DNA of 64,000 nt from Pneumocystis sp. 'macacae' (GCA_018127085.1 CM030733.1:248001-312000); one strand, 5' to 3'; counted from the first letter of the stretch, positions 47,491 to 59,043 are shown. Numbers and translations: made by a program. Notes: generated from the letters alone by a model not told the origin.

Positions 47491-47914
47491 TTTTCAATGT
47501 TCTTAAAAAATTAAATTATGCAAAACATTTCTTAAAATTTTTCAAATACTAGAAAACTAATCGAAGATATACATATAGAATATATAAAAGGATTAAAATA
47601 ATTAAAATGAGATAAATATACATAAAAATATGTAAAACATGTAGGATTTTCTTAACAATAAAATACATTTATAATAAATATTTATCAAAAATCAATAAAG
47701 ACAATCTCAGAAAAAAAAATAAGAATAAGAAAAATGTATAAAATGAAGTATTTTTTAATGTAAATTATCGTACAAAGAATATAAAATCAATTATAAAGTT
47801 TTCATATACATATAAAAAGAATTTTTGAAAGAATATAAACGTATATTGAAAAACAGATAAAAAAGGTATCCTTGAAAACAAGTTTATAACCGTAATTTTT
47901 CGACTATAACTAAA
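47491..47914. other. AT-rich spacer
   Basis: 424 bp between the RING/RRM start and the beta-NAC stop on the same strand. It presumably holds the promoter of the RING/RRM gene. Nothing specific recognised. Confidence 0.5.
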
Positions 47915-48473
47915 TTAATCTTGCCCGTCAAAAACTTCGACAAGATCCGGAATGTCGTCATCTTCAGCACTACCATCCGTTTTTATTTTCTGAGGATTAG
48001 CATATCGTCCTGCTAATTTACGAAGAGATGCCAAAGAATCACGACCCATATGAGTTAAAATATCAGGGATGAGATCAGAAAACTCTTTCTCTTCACCCTT
48101 TCCAAATATTGAAAGAACATTTGAGGAACCACAAATGTATACTAACCACAACCCAATCAATATTTGAAAATTTTATACATTACTAAATAGTAATATTAAG
48201 AACTCACCTTTTGGAGCAGTAAAGTGAACCACAGTGCCATCATCCTTAAAAATATTTACATCAGAAACACCAGTAACCCCTTGTGCATTCATTTTTTTCA
48301 AACTCGATTGCAACTTTTTATCATCACCTGTTGTATTCTTATGTACAACTTTTTTCTTACGCCGAGGCGTCCCTTATAATTTTAAAACTCTTAAAATAAA
48401 ATAACTCTGAAATAAAACCTTTTCCTCCAATTCTGACATTTGATTGTAAAGCAGACAACTTAGCACTGTCCAT
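47915..48473 (-). CDS. EGD1: Nascent polypeptide-associated complex, beta subunit
   Basis: Beta-NAC (BTF3/Egd1) binds nascent chains at the ribosome exit tunnel with alpha-NAC. Start ATG at 48473 ([30 protein letters not shown]). [17 protein letters not shown] is the ribosome-binding signature. The NAC domain reads [39 protein letters not shown], then after an intron [33 protein letters not shown] and [16 protein letters not shown]. The C-terminus is acidic. Two introns, about 155 residues, normal size. A HomolD-type box lies 182 bp upstream of the ATG in the correct orientation, matching the promoter type of translation genes in fission yeast. Confidence 0.96.
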
Positions 48474-48864
48474 TAATTGAAAGAGCTATTAAAAAATAAA
48501 AAAATGCAATTAAAACGCAAAAATAATAAACCAGACAAAAAAAACTGAAAAATACTTAAAAAATACTTAAAATAATGTTATCAAATAGAATACAGTATCT
48601 TATTTATCTTAAGTCTTTTACGTTATCTCCAAAACGTCGGGTTCGAAAGAAACATGTGACTGTTATAAAATGTAGAAAAGATCTTTAAAAATAAATATCA
48701 TAATATATATATATAATTTTAAATATTTATATGTTATGTTATATAAAACCGAGTATATATCGTATAAAAATAAAATAAACAATGTAATGAATATTAACAT
48801 AATTTCTACGAGAAAAAAAGCAATGTCTCAAAATATATCTATAATAAAAACACTAACATATCTA
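48474..48864. other. Promoter region of beta-NAC and 3' flank of WASP
   Basis: 390 bp between tandem minus-strand genes, including a HomolD-like site at 48655-48662. The remainder is poly-A/T-rich. Confidence 0.5.
48655..48662 (-). promoter_or_regulatory. HomolD box CAGTCACA
   Basis: On the minus strand this reads CAGTCACA, the fission-yeast HomolD core-promoter element that substitutes for TATA in ribosomal-protein and similar genes. It is 182 bp upstream of the beta-NAC ATG and in the same orientation. An 8-mer can occur by chance in such a window, so the context is what makes it credible. Confidence 0.55.
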
Positions 48865-50896
48865 TTAGTCGTCCCACTCATCATCATCAGATTCATCATC
48901 ATCTGTACAGTATAAGAAAGTAAAAGTAAAATCAAAGCAAATACCGCTTAATGTAACCTTTTCTTTACGATGATTCAAAACAGCAACCAATGCGTCTTCT
49001 AAGTTAATGAAACCTCCAGAGCCACTTGTTACACGAGCAGCCCCATTAGAGGAATTTAAAGATGTCTTTGACGTTAATGCTGGCTCCACCTTTAAACTAT
49101 TAATATAAAACAGTACTTCTTTTTATTAAAAAACCTTTCTTAACATAGAAATACCACCACTTGATCTAATGCTCGCCATTAAATTAGAATGCTCATTGCT
49201 ATGGAGCACTTCAGGAAGTGGAGCTGACATATTCGAAGTATCAATAGATACAACTGGTTTATCTCCAGATAATCGTGAAAAAGATGAAACAGTATCCTTT
49301 TTACAAGATTCTGGAGACGCAGATTCAGAACTCTGGAACCCAGGAAACAGAGATGGAGGAGGCGGTGGTAGCGGAGGAGGCGGTGGCGGAGGAGAAACAA
49401 ATGATGAACCCAATGAAGCCTCTAAAGTAGCCATTTTATTAAATGGTTGTAGCTGAGCAGGCTTCTCCGGTAATACTGGTGCTTTAGTATTGGCAAAGAA
49501 AGAATTTCGTTTTTCATTCAATAAAGGAAGAGGAGGATCAAGCGTTAAAGATGATAATGTAGATTGCTCTGATATCGAATTTATTGTATGAGTTGAAGAT
49601 TGAGACTCTGAAACAAATGAAAGCTGTGGTTTACAAGTAGCATTTTCATGTAATGTTGACTTATTAACTGCTAATCTAGATGAAGTTTTAATATCAGTAG
49701 AACCGGGCTCAACCGAAACATTAGAGTCTGTCAACGAACCACGTAAAGATTCAAGTCGATTAACGGTAGAATTACGTAAAGACAAATGATTGGTTTGCAT
49801 ACGTACCGAATCTAAAGGCCGAGTAGTTTCAGATGCAGTAACGTAAGATTTTCGTGGTGGAGGGGGCGGAGGTGCTCTTTTCAGGGAACCAGAAATACCA
49901 GATGAAGAAAGAGGAGGTGAAGAAAGGGTGGGTACTGGAATTGGTGGTGGTGGTAAACGATATTTCTTAGTAGACTCTTGTGATGTATGATTTGAATATA
50001 ACTTAGCTGATTCGTTAGAAGCTTGATTAATGTTCCCCAGCCCTCCATTTTCAGAAACATAACTACGAATAAGCTCCTTATTTTCCTCAATCTGTTTATA
50101 AGAAAATCCAAATTGTCCCAATTCGTCAAAAAGTCTTTTCCACGAAGAATCAAGATTTTCTGCAGTAAAACCTTTCTCAGAATCCCAGCCAATGTGACTA
50201 ACATGTCTAAAAACATACATTAATAAACAAACATGCGAAATTTTTTCATACTGAAAATCAGATGGTGCTCCAATTTTTGATTTATCAATAGTCCTTTTTT
50301 TTATGCTCGCTTTTGAAGAGCACATTGTCCCGGAACCCCCCAATGCAGAAGCATTCTTATGAGAAGCTTATGAATTTAAATAAGCCTCTATTTCAACAAA
50401 ACACAACAAGTTACCGTAAAGTCGCTCATTTACACGACGATAAAAAACAGATGCTTCACTAACATCTGCAAACGATAAACCAGCAATACACTTCTAAAAT
50501 TCAACATTATCAAATAATGTTCATATATTATAGACAAATTCAGTACCTCCAATTCAAATGAATGAAAAAACGTCCTATCTTGGTGATATTGAAAATCTTC
50601 ATATAACTCTTGATCCCATATAATACCACGATTCGAATCCTATTGTTTTATCAAAAAGCATTCAAGTATATCATACATACAGAAATATCAACAATCTTTA
50701 AAAACAATGTATTCCCAACAACATCATAGACAAAAACTACTGCTCCACTGATACCTGTAAACCTCCATTGATTAGGATTAGGATGTGCAACATAAAGCCG
50801 AGCAACTGCTGCTGTAATAATTTTATTTGTAGGTTTAGGGACATATTTTTTAATCGTTTGTTTATCTTCTGATGTTAATGTTGAGACATTTGGCAT
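48865..50896 (-). CDS. WSP1: WASP-family actin nucleation promoter (Wsp1/Las17)
   Basis: Activates Arp2/3 at endocytic patches. The first ATG in frame is at 50896 (MPNVSTLTSEDKQTIKKYVP). Domains in order: a WH1/EVH1 (TAAVARLYVAHPNPNQWRFTGISGAVVFV, RTFFHSFELE, LSFADVSEASVFYRRV). Next is a CRIB motif IGAPSDFQ|HVSHIGWDSEKGF formed over a 45-nt intron (50207-50251), followed by a GBD-like helix. A long Pro-rich region has PPPPPPPLPPPPPS. A single WH2 reads HSNLMASIRSSGGISMLRKV. The central segment is GFINLEDALVAVLNHR. The acidic tail DDDESDDDEWDD carries the terminal Trp. About 600 residues and six or seven exons. A readable CRIB is notable, since budding-yeast Las17 is generally described as lacking one. 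Confidence 0.93.
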
Positions 50897-51410
50897 TTTC
50901 AAAGGCTCTATTTTTTTATCGTTGATCGAAACATAATTATACAATATCAATTGTGTTTATTTAAAAATTAAACATAAAAAACACATAGATATAAATATAA
51001 GCAGGATATCAAAATAAAAGTAATTAAATTAAATGATTAAATAAAAAAACAAAATTACAAAAAAGGACACAAAAAAATGAAAAAATTAGAATCATATTAT
51101 ATGGAAAAACAAATAAAAAAGAAAAAACAACGAGTTATTATAAGAATCATATCTATAATATTAGAAAGTCGGCAAAGAAACTGCTAATGACAAAGAACCA
51201 TTTGGTGTCCTATCAATCAAATTCCACATAAGAAAAACTATTAATATGATATTCGATGACCAAAATTGCATATAGATCAAGAATATTTATAACACAGTTT
51301 TCGAAAAAAATTATAAAAAGAATATCTTAAAAGATGAATCACCATGATCCCATTGTGCAGTTTAACAAAGACTTGTAGTGCTAACCTTCCTTGCTATTCT
51401 CAAACAAACC
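50897..51410. other. AT-rich spacer upstream of WASP
   Basis: 514 bp between WASP and the thioesterase, both on the minus strand. Nothing specific recognised. Confidence 0.5.
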
Positions 51411-52311
51411 TCAGCAAAGTATCTTTTGAAGCCAAATAGACAAGTCTTTAAGCTCACTCTGATTTGTGGAATGTTGTAATCCATCATATTCCTTCCAGTC
51501 AACATTATGTTTTATTTGGTCCTTCAAAATAATAGCACTCATTTTCCCATACTCGAATTTAACAATAGGATCTGACTAAAAATGAAATTTAAATTAAACA
51601 GATACACTGTTAATACTCAACCAACCTTTCCATGTGCCATAAAAATAGATATTTTTGAATTCGATTTCGAAGTCATCTACATTAATTAACATAAAAAAAA
51701 GAACCAAAACATACAGAAACAATCTTATTTCTTAATGGTAAATACCCTGATAACGCAATAATGCCTCCAAGTTTTCGTTCATATGTTAAGCCAGTCTACA
51801 AACACAATCAATGACAATCTCACGCTTAAAATTCACTACTAAAAGCCCAATAGCACACCCTTAAAAACAAAAATCATTAATTCTAATTAAAGATTTTTGT
51901 ATAAAATACCTTGAGAAAACCCCCCAACAACAATACGTTCACTTTGAATTCCATGTTCAATCTCTTCTGTAATAAGTTGGTGCAATTGATGCGCACTTTT
52001 AAGCATTTGCTCTTCATCTTCTTCATCGTTTACCCCATCCAGTGACCGAATATCATACCAACTCGGCATCATCATCCCCATATTGATAGTAACCGGCCTA
52101 CTCGGTCTAAATATCTATTAAATAAATTCTAAATACTATTCTCACATAACGCATTAGGAAAAATCCATTTAATATGATTAAAAGAACTTAGTGAGCCCAT
52201 TTGTTCCCCCAAAAAAGCCCATCCTGCTCCTGAATCTCCTAAACCATGTGCAAAAATAACAGTAGCCGTATGTCGAGCGCGTGGTGGTACTGTTATAGCA
52301 GAAAAAGACAT
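51411..52311 (-). CDS. APT1: Acyl-protein thioesterase (Apt1/LYPLA type)
   Basis: Alpha/beta-hydrolase that removes palmitate from proteins. I use the ATG at 52311 (MSFSAITVPPRARHTATVIF), the usual start position for the family. An in-frame ATG at 52431 exists, but between the two lies a strong donor (GTAAGTATAG), so the upstream piece is probably leader. Motifs: FAHGLGDSGAGWAFL (oxyanion HGLGD), IKWIFPNA, then PSRPVTINMGMMMPSWYDIRSLD. The nucleophile elbow GGFSQG carries the catalytic Ser across an intron. GGIIALSGYLPL, the acid-bearing SDPIVKFEYG and the catalytic His in LQHSTNQSELKDLSIWL are also present. About 225 residues and six exons. It is divergent from the Ivy1-like gene. Confidence 0.92.
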
Positions 52312-52496
52312 TCCACCCCTTATAAAGCCTCTTGAAACCATATTTAGAATCAAAATTTTCTCAAAATACTCTATACTTACTTCACTTAACAGTTTTTTCT
52401 CTTTCTCGTTTATTGACGTCCCCAGACACATCTACGATATCGTTGATCAAAAAAATCAAAAAATAGGCAACCAGCCATATAACAAGTTTAAGAAGA

Positions 52497-53847
52497 ATGG
52501 CATCCTACTTACAGCATTTTCCATCATCTCCGACATATTCGATGGCATCAAGTGCGCAAGTTGCACCTACAGTTGCATCACTTTGCATACAAACAGCACC
52601 TCCGTTGCCCAAAACAATCATTACTCAAAATGATATTTCAACATCGATTGAAGGTAACTATTTTCCTGAATATTCACATGTTTATTTGAGGAATCTTCAG
52701 CATATCAAGAGCTTCTTTATGCAGCAAAAGCATACCGCCATAGTTTGGTACAACTATCTAAAACAGCATCGTCATTTGGAGCTGCTTTAGAAAAATGTGC
52801 ACGTTGCAAAGGAGTTGGGGATGATGATGTTTCAGGGTTTATGTTAGCAGGAGGAATGCAATATTTGATAGCAAATCATCAGCAAATTTTGGGTGAAACG
52901 TTGTACCGGAGATTTGAAATACCATTGATGGAAGAACTGGATACATTTTGTGCAATTACACAAGAAAGAAATGATATGTATCAACGACAGATGAAGGAAA
53001 AAAATAAGAAGATTCAAGAACGAGAGGCAGAGCATTTGCGTATAGGTCGGAAAAAACAACGAGGTAGTAATTTGTTTTTGTCAAAATTTTGTTAAATATA
53101 AGTAGACCTAGCAACGTTTCGGCAGGCATTAATAGATCTTTCTCGCTTAGCAGATGATTTAGAACGCCTCAAGTCAGATCATTATAACGGAGCACTCGAT
53201 ATAATCCAAGAAACATGGTCCAAAGTCTTAGAGCGAAGCGCATTAGTTATTCGAGCAGAGGTTGATATTTATGAAGGAATTGCACGAAAAGGATGGAGTG
53301 GTGGTGGTCTGGAAGAGATTATGGTGCGTTCTAGTGACCCATTTAATATTGGTTATTGCGAAGAATCGACAGCACAAGGAGGGCATGGAGAAATTTTTAG
53401 GTATAAAAAGTAATAAACATTTTTGAATCTAAATTAAATAGTATTCTCCCATCACATTCTATCTTGGCAACATCACATTCCCCCATCTTTAATGAAGGCA
53501 AATTAAACGGCCAATATAAATCTTTAACAGATACATTTTCAAATCCAGAAGATTTTGATGACTATGACGCAGAAGACACAAGAAGCATATTTTCTGGAGA
53601 GTTATCGAAATATATGCCGATTATGGATAGCGGAATGACACATTTTGAAGACAAAAATAATCTAGGAACTGCTAATTTGTCATCTAACAATTTACTTGAT
53701 ATCAACCAAAAAATTCAACCTATTACTATCAACATGATAGATAGCCAAAATGAGTACTACAAGGCGGACGACGATGATCTGAAAAACGGTTTTGCTTCAG
53801 AAAAAACATCTTACGATACCGAAATACCTAACATTCATTCCAACTAA
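52497..53847 (+). CDS. IVY1: Ivy1-like BAR-type phospholipid-binding protein
   Basis: Resembles fungal Ivy1, an inverse-BAR-like protein at the vacuole that binds phosphoinositides and Ypt7. Start ATG at 52497 (MASYLQHFPSSPTYSMASSA). After a Pro/Ser N-terminus and an intron near 52654-52700, a long helical region reads YAAKAYRHSLVQLSKTASSFGAALEKCARCKG. Then come GGMQYLIANHQQILGETLYRRFEIPLMEELDTF and a charged coil (ERNDMYQRQMKEKNKKIQEREAEHLRIGRKKQR). After another intron, ATFRQALIDLSRLADDLERLKSDHYNGALDIIQE and VIRAEVDIYEGIARKGWSGGGLEEI follow. YEGIARKGWSGGGL is a strong landmark. The C-terminus is acidic and Ser-rich (DDYDAEDTRSIFSGELSKYM). About 400 residues. The family call is from memory of these motifs, fairly confident. 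Confidence 0.75.
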
Positions 53848-54207
53848 TATTATTCATCTGCACTAACCATTTTATACTAAATGCTAACAAACGAATATAA
53901 TAAAGGGTAAAAATGGGATTTTTATTATATCAGATGTATACAGAAAACCATTTAGTGTATTATAGTATATTTTTAAACAGTTTCGAATAGTAGCATTTAC
54001 ATTGCACATCATGTTTCAAAAAAAATTGTACATTAACTATTTAGGCATTCAACATATACCAATAATTTCATGTATATGCTAAATGAACATTTATTCAATC
54101 ATTTTGATATATAGCATCTTTCCTATACACTGCCAATATGCTATATATTCTCCTTACCCCTTCATCCTATATTCATTTGATTAAAAGTGCGCTGATATCT
54201 ATTTAAA
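53848..54207. other. Convergent spacer
   Basis: 360 bp between the Ivy1-like (+) and MPC2 (-) stops. AT-rich, nothing recognised. Confidence 0.5.
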
Positions 54208-54779
54208 TCAGCTTTCTTGTTTTAAATAGAAATATTTATCTACAAATAAATCCGTGATAATTGAATACCACCTTGATATATCAGCCTCTAATGACAATAA
54301 AAGTATCCAAAGCATACCTGTAATCATAAGAAAAAGATTTACTGCAGCTAATCTAAAAACCAAAAATTATTCCTTATATAACATTTCATCCACAATACCT
54401 ACAAATAGTTCTTCGGCTTAACAATCATACTCCATCGTGCCCATATAAGCCCAGTCAATGTCAGTGCTAAGTCGTTTATATCAGAATATATTTTTTTCCA
54501 TAACACCTACTGCTACCTGTATTCTGTGACACAGAAAGCCTATCTGGTGAGCGTTTCATGTCACCAATCCCCGCCAAAACCAATCCCCACTCAAGAAAAC
54601 ATATTAAAAACATAAAATTATCAATAAATCTTAAAAACCTTCATTGTAGGAGCCCCTATGACACATTAGCTAATTTCTTTAAAAACCAAAAACTTACAAA
54701 AATGAACCGTTTTTAAACCAGCTGGATGATTCCAAAGGTGCATAGCCTTCAATTGTATCATTGATATAACTGAAGACAT
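54208..54779 (-). CDS. MPC2: Mitochondrial pyruvate carrier subunit Mpc2
   Basis: Small inner-membrane protein forming the pyruvate carrier with Mpc1. It is invisible as a long frame because five short exons carry only 125 residues. Start ATG at 54779 (MSSVISMIQLKAMHLWNHPAGLKTVHF). WNHPAGLKTVHFWAPTMKW is the MPC signature (HPAGP.T..FWAP..KW). Next are GLVLAGIGDMKRSPDRLSVSQNT and ALTLTGLIWARWSMIVKPKNY, then the final transmembrane LLAAVNLFLMITGMLWILL. Splice joins used: CATTTTT|GTAAGT, ACAATGAAG|GTTTTT, AATACAG|GTAGCA and TATTT|GTAGGT. Three hydrophobic segments fit an Mpc2-like topology. The tail is about 25 residues longer than a minimal carrier. It is divergent from NDUFA2, another mitochondrial gene 148 bp away. 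Confidence 0.9.
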
Positions 54780-54927
54780 GTTTTTTATGAAAAATAATTC
54801 GTATCTTATAAAATTTGTTTTATTCCGTCAATTTTTATTACGTAATAAGTATATACAGATACAGTTTATCGGTTACAACGGAACAGACATCAAAAAAAAA
54901 CGAAAAGTCAAACAATTTCAATGAGAC

Positions 54928-55339
54928 ATGTCAGGGCGTTATATCCTTCGAAAACATATTAAAGAGGTACTTTTTTTATATTAAAAATATTTATCTAATT
55001 TTTTCAAGTTAAGATTTCATTTTTGTCAAACAAGTAATTCAAGTAAGAATGTTAGGTATATCTTTTTTTTCTAGAAAAAATACTTACTTTTGAAAGATTA
55101 TTTATTAGAAAAATGTATCCAGTGTTAAAAAAACATAATCCATACGTTCCTGTTCTTATTCGAGAAGCAATGGGCATTACACCTATTTTATGGGTTCGAT
55201 ATGGTAGGTTTTTAGATCTCTTGAATCTTCGAAATTTTGATATAAAGAAGAGTATGGGAAAGAAGAAAGCCTTTCATTAGAAGGTTTATCACTAAAGGAA
55301 TGCAGCGAGCGAATAAATTTTCTTTTATTTGAAACTTAA
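54928..55339 (+). CDS. NDUFA2: NADH:ubiquinone oxidoreductase B8/NDUFA2 subunit
   Basis: Accessory thioredoxin-fold subunit of respiratory complex I. Four exons encode about 98 residues from the ATG at 54928. Joined they read MSGRYILRKHIKE, LRFHFCQTSNSSKNVR, LFIRKMYPVLKKHNPYVPVLIREAMGITPILWVRYE, EYGKEESLSLEGLSLKECSERI. The LRIHLCQ..SSS..VR, F(I)..Y..LKK.NP..PILIRE and RYE(F/Y)GKE pattern is that of NDUFA2/B8. The second acceptor must be GAAAG at about 55099; the nearer CTAG gives the wrong phase. Mitochondrial ribosomal proteins of the L51/S25 family share the fold, but IREA..I.P.LW.RYE.G.E favours complex I. Its presence separates this genome from fission yeast, which has no complex I. Confidence 0.88.
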
Positions 55340-55684
55340 TATACGATAAAGTAAAAAACCTTCATAATGAAGATATCCGTTTCAGCATGCATAAAGAAAT
55401 AATTATGTTTTCATTATGCTAGAACACGTTGAAGCAATTTTATTTTTCAGGAACATCATTGTCTAATTTAATAAAAAATCGAAAAGTCACACATCTATTA
55501 TAACTATTAATCGACGTACAATACAATCATTTACTATATTTTATTGGACTTATTAAGGGTCTATGTATAGTTAATACCGATTGAAAATAAAGAAATATGC
55601 TTCACAATTATATTATCAATTACTAAAAATATATTCATTCACAAAAAAACATGCATAGTCATTGCATTAGATAAAACCAAACAA
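55340..55684. other. Convergent spacer
   Basis: 345 bp between NDUFA2 (+) and the SEL1-repeat gene (-). Nothing recognised. Confidence 0.5.
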
Positions 55685-58600
55685 TCACAATATACTGCAA
55701 TCAAACATTCTTGCTAGTTGCCAACGATTATAAACTTTATCTGGTATTTTTGAATTAGAACCGAACTTTTTTAACTCATAAAGCCTTTCTATTGCTCTGA
55801 CAAGTCCTTTTCCTAATCATATTAGATTATCAGCATTTAATAGTATAGACACGGATTACTAGCTGCTCGTTTGTACCACATTTTCGCTTCTGTACGATTG
55901 CTTTTTGCGCCAATTCCAGCTTCAAGATAATACCCAACAACATATTCAGCCTTTGTTAAACCTAGAATGCTTTTTTAATAAAGTATAAATTGCAATATTC
56001 TATTCCAACCTTTTTCAGCAGCTTTTCTAGCCCAAAGATATGCTTCCCTATCAGACTGTTCTAAAACACCTTCTGCTCCAGTTAAATACCATCCACTTAA
56101 ACCTAACTCTGCATCTGGGTTCCCTTTTTCCGCAGCGCGCAAATACCTTAAATTATCAACTTAATTTTTAGAAATAAAAAACAATTATACCATGTTATGC
56201 TTTTTTTTGGATCAACATCGCATCCTAAAATACCATGTTCATATGCATATGCTAATCGGACTTGTGATGGAGGATACATTAAATGAGCCGCCTTAGTATA
56301 TAATTCAAAAGAATATTTTTCATCTCGTGTAACAATGCCTATAATTGTTAAAAATCTATTTGAAGATTTAAAGTCAAATACCTTCATTATCCTTTTCGTA
56401 TAAAATTGCCTAGAAAAAATTAGATATTAAAAAAGATATTCACAATTCAAAACCAATTCATGAAGTGCATGTGGATTTTCTTCATCAGCAGACTCAGAAG
56501 CCTTCTTTAACCAAAAAATAGCCTTTTTCGGATTCTTAGTTTGTTTAAGTAATCCATTTAACAATATTATACCTAAGTTATTAATAAAATTATATATAAA
56601 CCAGAAATATTTCACCAATTTTATACATAGCTTTAACATTACCAAGGGATGCAGCTTTTTGGTAATATTGCACTGCTTTTTCTTGATTTTTTTTAACCCC
56701 CATTCCAATCTCTAAACAAACAGCTGTCCTATAAATACTCTGGGAATGCTTATATTTCGATGCTGAATAATATAACATATATGCTTGTTTATGATCAACA
56801 GGTAATCCAAAAGTACCATCTCCATAACAATTAGCAAGAAAAAACATGGCTTCAGGATAAGGTGGATTCTACTTATATTAAAATTATTCGTATATACATA
56901 TACAATTTACCGAATTTACTAGCCCTTTCACAATAGAATAAGCGTCAGATAGATACTTTTCTTTATTCTTTTTAACAAATTTAGTGTCTTTTAAGTTATC
57001 ATTAGAAAGCTCAGATGCAACCTGAATTAATTTTTTTGCATATTTTAACTGAGTTTGGGGATCATTAACACAATATACTTGGTCTTGCAAATCTTTCAAA
57101 TCTGAAAAAGTTATTTTTTTATCGATATCTTTATTTGGCACATGATTTGAAATTTTGGATTCTAAATTATACATAAATCTATATATGTAAACAACGAAAA
57201 TATTATACCATAATTAGATTCATGAGAAGTATTTATGGATTTAGTAGTTTTCTGAAAACCAGTATTAGTGGTTGAAGAAAACTGTGAAAAGATAGGTAGT
57301 ATTTCTTGTTTCGAATCTAAAATACCAAATTAGTCAACAATATTAAAAAAATACTAACCATTCGTATAACCAAAATCATTTTTTTTATTTAATTTATGGG
57401 TTCCATTATTTATATCATTTTTATCATTATTCAGTCCATTAATTTCTAATTTTTCATGTGGTAATGAAAATAATTTAAATTTTTGTTCACTATTAGATTT
57501 TCCTAAAATAACATTAAAAGTTCTAGCATTGAAACAAAAAGTATTATACCATTATTCATAATCATAGGATCAGATGTTTGCAAAGTACTTAACTCAATAT
57601 TAGAATGAATTGATTTCAGATTATTTTTCGAAATATGATTTTGAAATGTATTTTCATTAAAAGTATTCAATGGCCAATTTACGTCATCATTTTTTTCATG
57701 AAAAGTTTTTTGTGTATTCGTAATATTAGGAAGTATATAATTTTGAGAACTTTTCTTATGTAATAAGCTTTCATTAGATGATGAAAATGACTTTTTAACT
57801 ATTAAAGTTAGAAAAACCCACAAAATTCACTACAAAATCTACTTTTTTCTTTATATTTTAGGATATTCTCTTTATCAATGCCATATTTATAAATACTACT
57901 TAAACCATCAAAACTACTCTTGGACTTTTTTTGCTTTTTCTTATAATTATCCGCAGAATTATTATTTAGATTTCCATTTTTATAATTTTTATGATTTTCT
58001 TTAATCTTTTTTTCAGAATTACACGGTGATTTATTATTTTTTACATCAATAACTTCTATATCATTTGATATATATAGATTCTCTGTAACAGAATGAGGAG
58101 CTAATTTATTTATATTGTTAATGTTTCTAGATAATATTACTCGTGGACTCTCAATGTCTCTACCTTCATAACAAGAAGAAGAGAATGAATCATCACAAAA
58201 TAAGGAAACAGAATCGTCATTTAATCCTCTATTAGCTGATTTCATACCATACACAGATCCTCTTATGCCTGCTGTAGGAACAGGAAAATTTATAAAACTA
58301 ACCTTATGATAAAGAGGATCTATGGCATTATGTGATCTACACGGATAATTGATATTATTCTGCCGTTTAAATTGTGAGCCTATATTCGGCATACTAATAT
58401 TATTGCGAATTCTTCTTGTAGGAACTTCCCATGATATATCGTTTGGCTCAGACAAAGGATACCGATGACATGGTGCATCCCTATTATGTAACGTAATTTG
58501 ATCTGTACATCCAGCCTTCCTATTTAAATATTCTGCAGAACCAAAATGTCTTGGATTAGGGCGCCGGTATGGCAAATGCGTATCTGAAAATCCCCATATT

Positions 58601-59043
58601 GAATTCATTCCCCCACTATACATCCATTTCATATATGAATCCCGAGAATATGGATAACAAGGATATATTTTATTCCAATACGAAGAATCTTTTGCAGTAT
58701 TAACATAAAACTTTCTTCCACCATTACTCTTATCAACAAACTCAGGAACTTTGATCTGATAATTATTATAATACAACTGCTTTTCTCCACAATATCCTCC
58801 ATTCCCTGGCGTAGAAACTACCTGTATATAATTTACATGATCTTTTTCAATTTTCCCATAACGCATATTATACGTCTCATCTGGATAAAGCCCACGTTTA
58901 TATGGCATCTGTTCACCAGAATACTGTCTTAAGTGTTCATTACTCTCATAATTTTTGCATGAATCGTGATAAACATCCACATAACTCCGTTGTTTACACA
59001 AACCATGTAACTGTTTATGATAATTTACTGGATAATCATACAT
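55685..59043 (-). CDS. SEL1-repeat protein, Chs4/Skt5 chitin-synthase-activator family
   Basis: The family recruits and activates chitin synthase III in other fungi (Skt5/Chs4; Cfh1-4 in fission yeast). The ATG at 59043 opens a first exon of about 400 residues (MYDYPVNYHKQLHGLCKQRS) that is low-complexity, Tyr/Asn/Ser-rich. Several short Asn/Ser-rich exons follow (57180-57823). From about 57175 the conserved part begins: LDQVYCVNDPQTQLKYAKKLIQVASEL in outline, then SEL1 repeats such as MFFLANCYGDGTFGLPVDHKQAYMLYYSAS, TAVCLEIGMGVKKNQEKAVQYYQKAASLGN, ERYSFELYTKAAHLMYPPSQVRLAYAYEHG, ELGLSGWYLTGAEGVLEQSDREAYLWARKAAEKG, YVVGYYLEAGIGAKSNRTEAKMWYKRAA (abridged). At least seven repeats; about 1,000 residues, ending near 55685 (FDCSIL). 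I see no C-terminal CaaX box. Confident on family; function here uncertain. Confidence 0.85.

Noticed and set aside
48640..48655. GGGTTCGAA resembling a tRNA B box
   Set aside because: No A box, acceptor stem or cloverleaf could be drawn around it; same for GATTCGAATCC near 50630, which lies in the WASP gene.
49169..49456. 95-residue plus-strand Gly-rich frame
   Set aside because: Antisense of the WASP poly-proline region.
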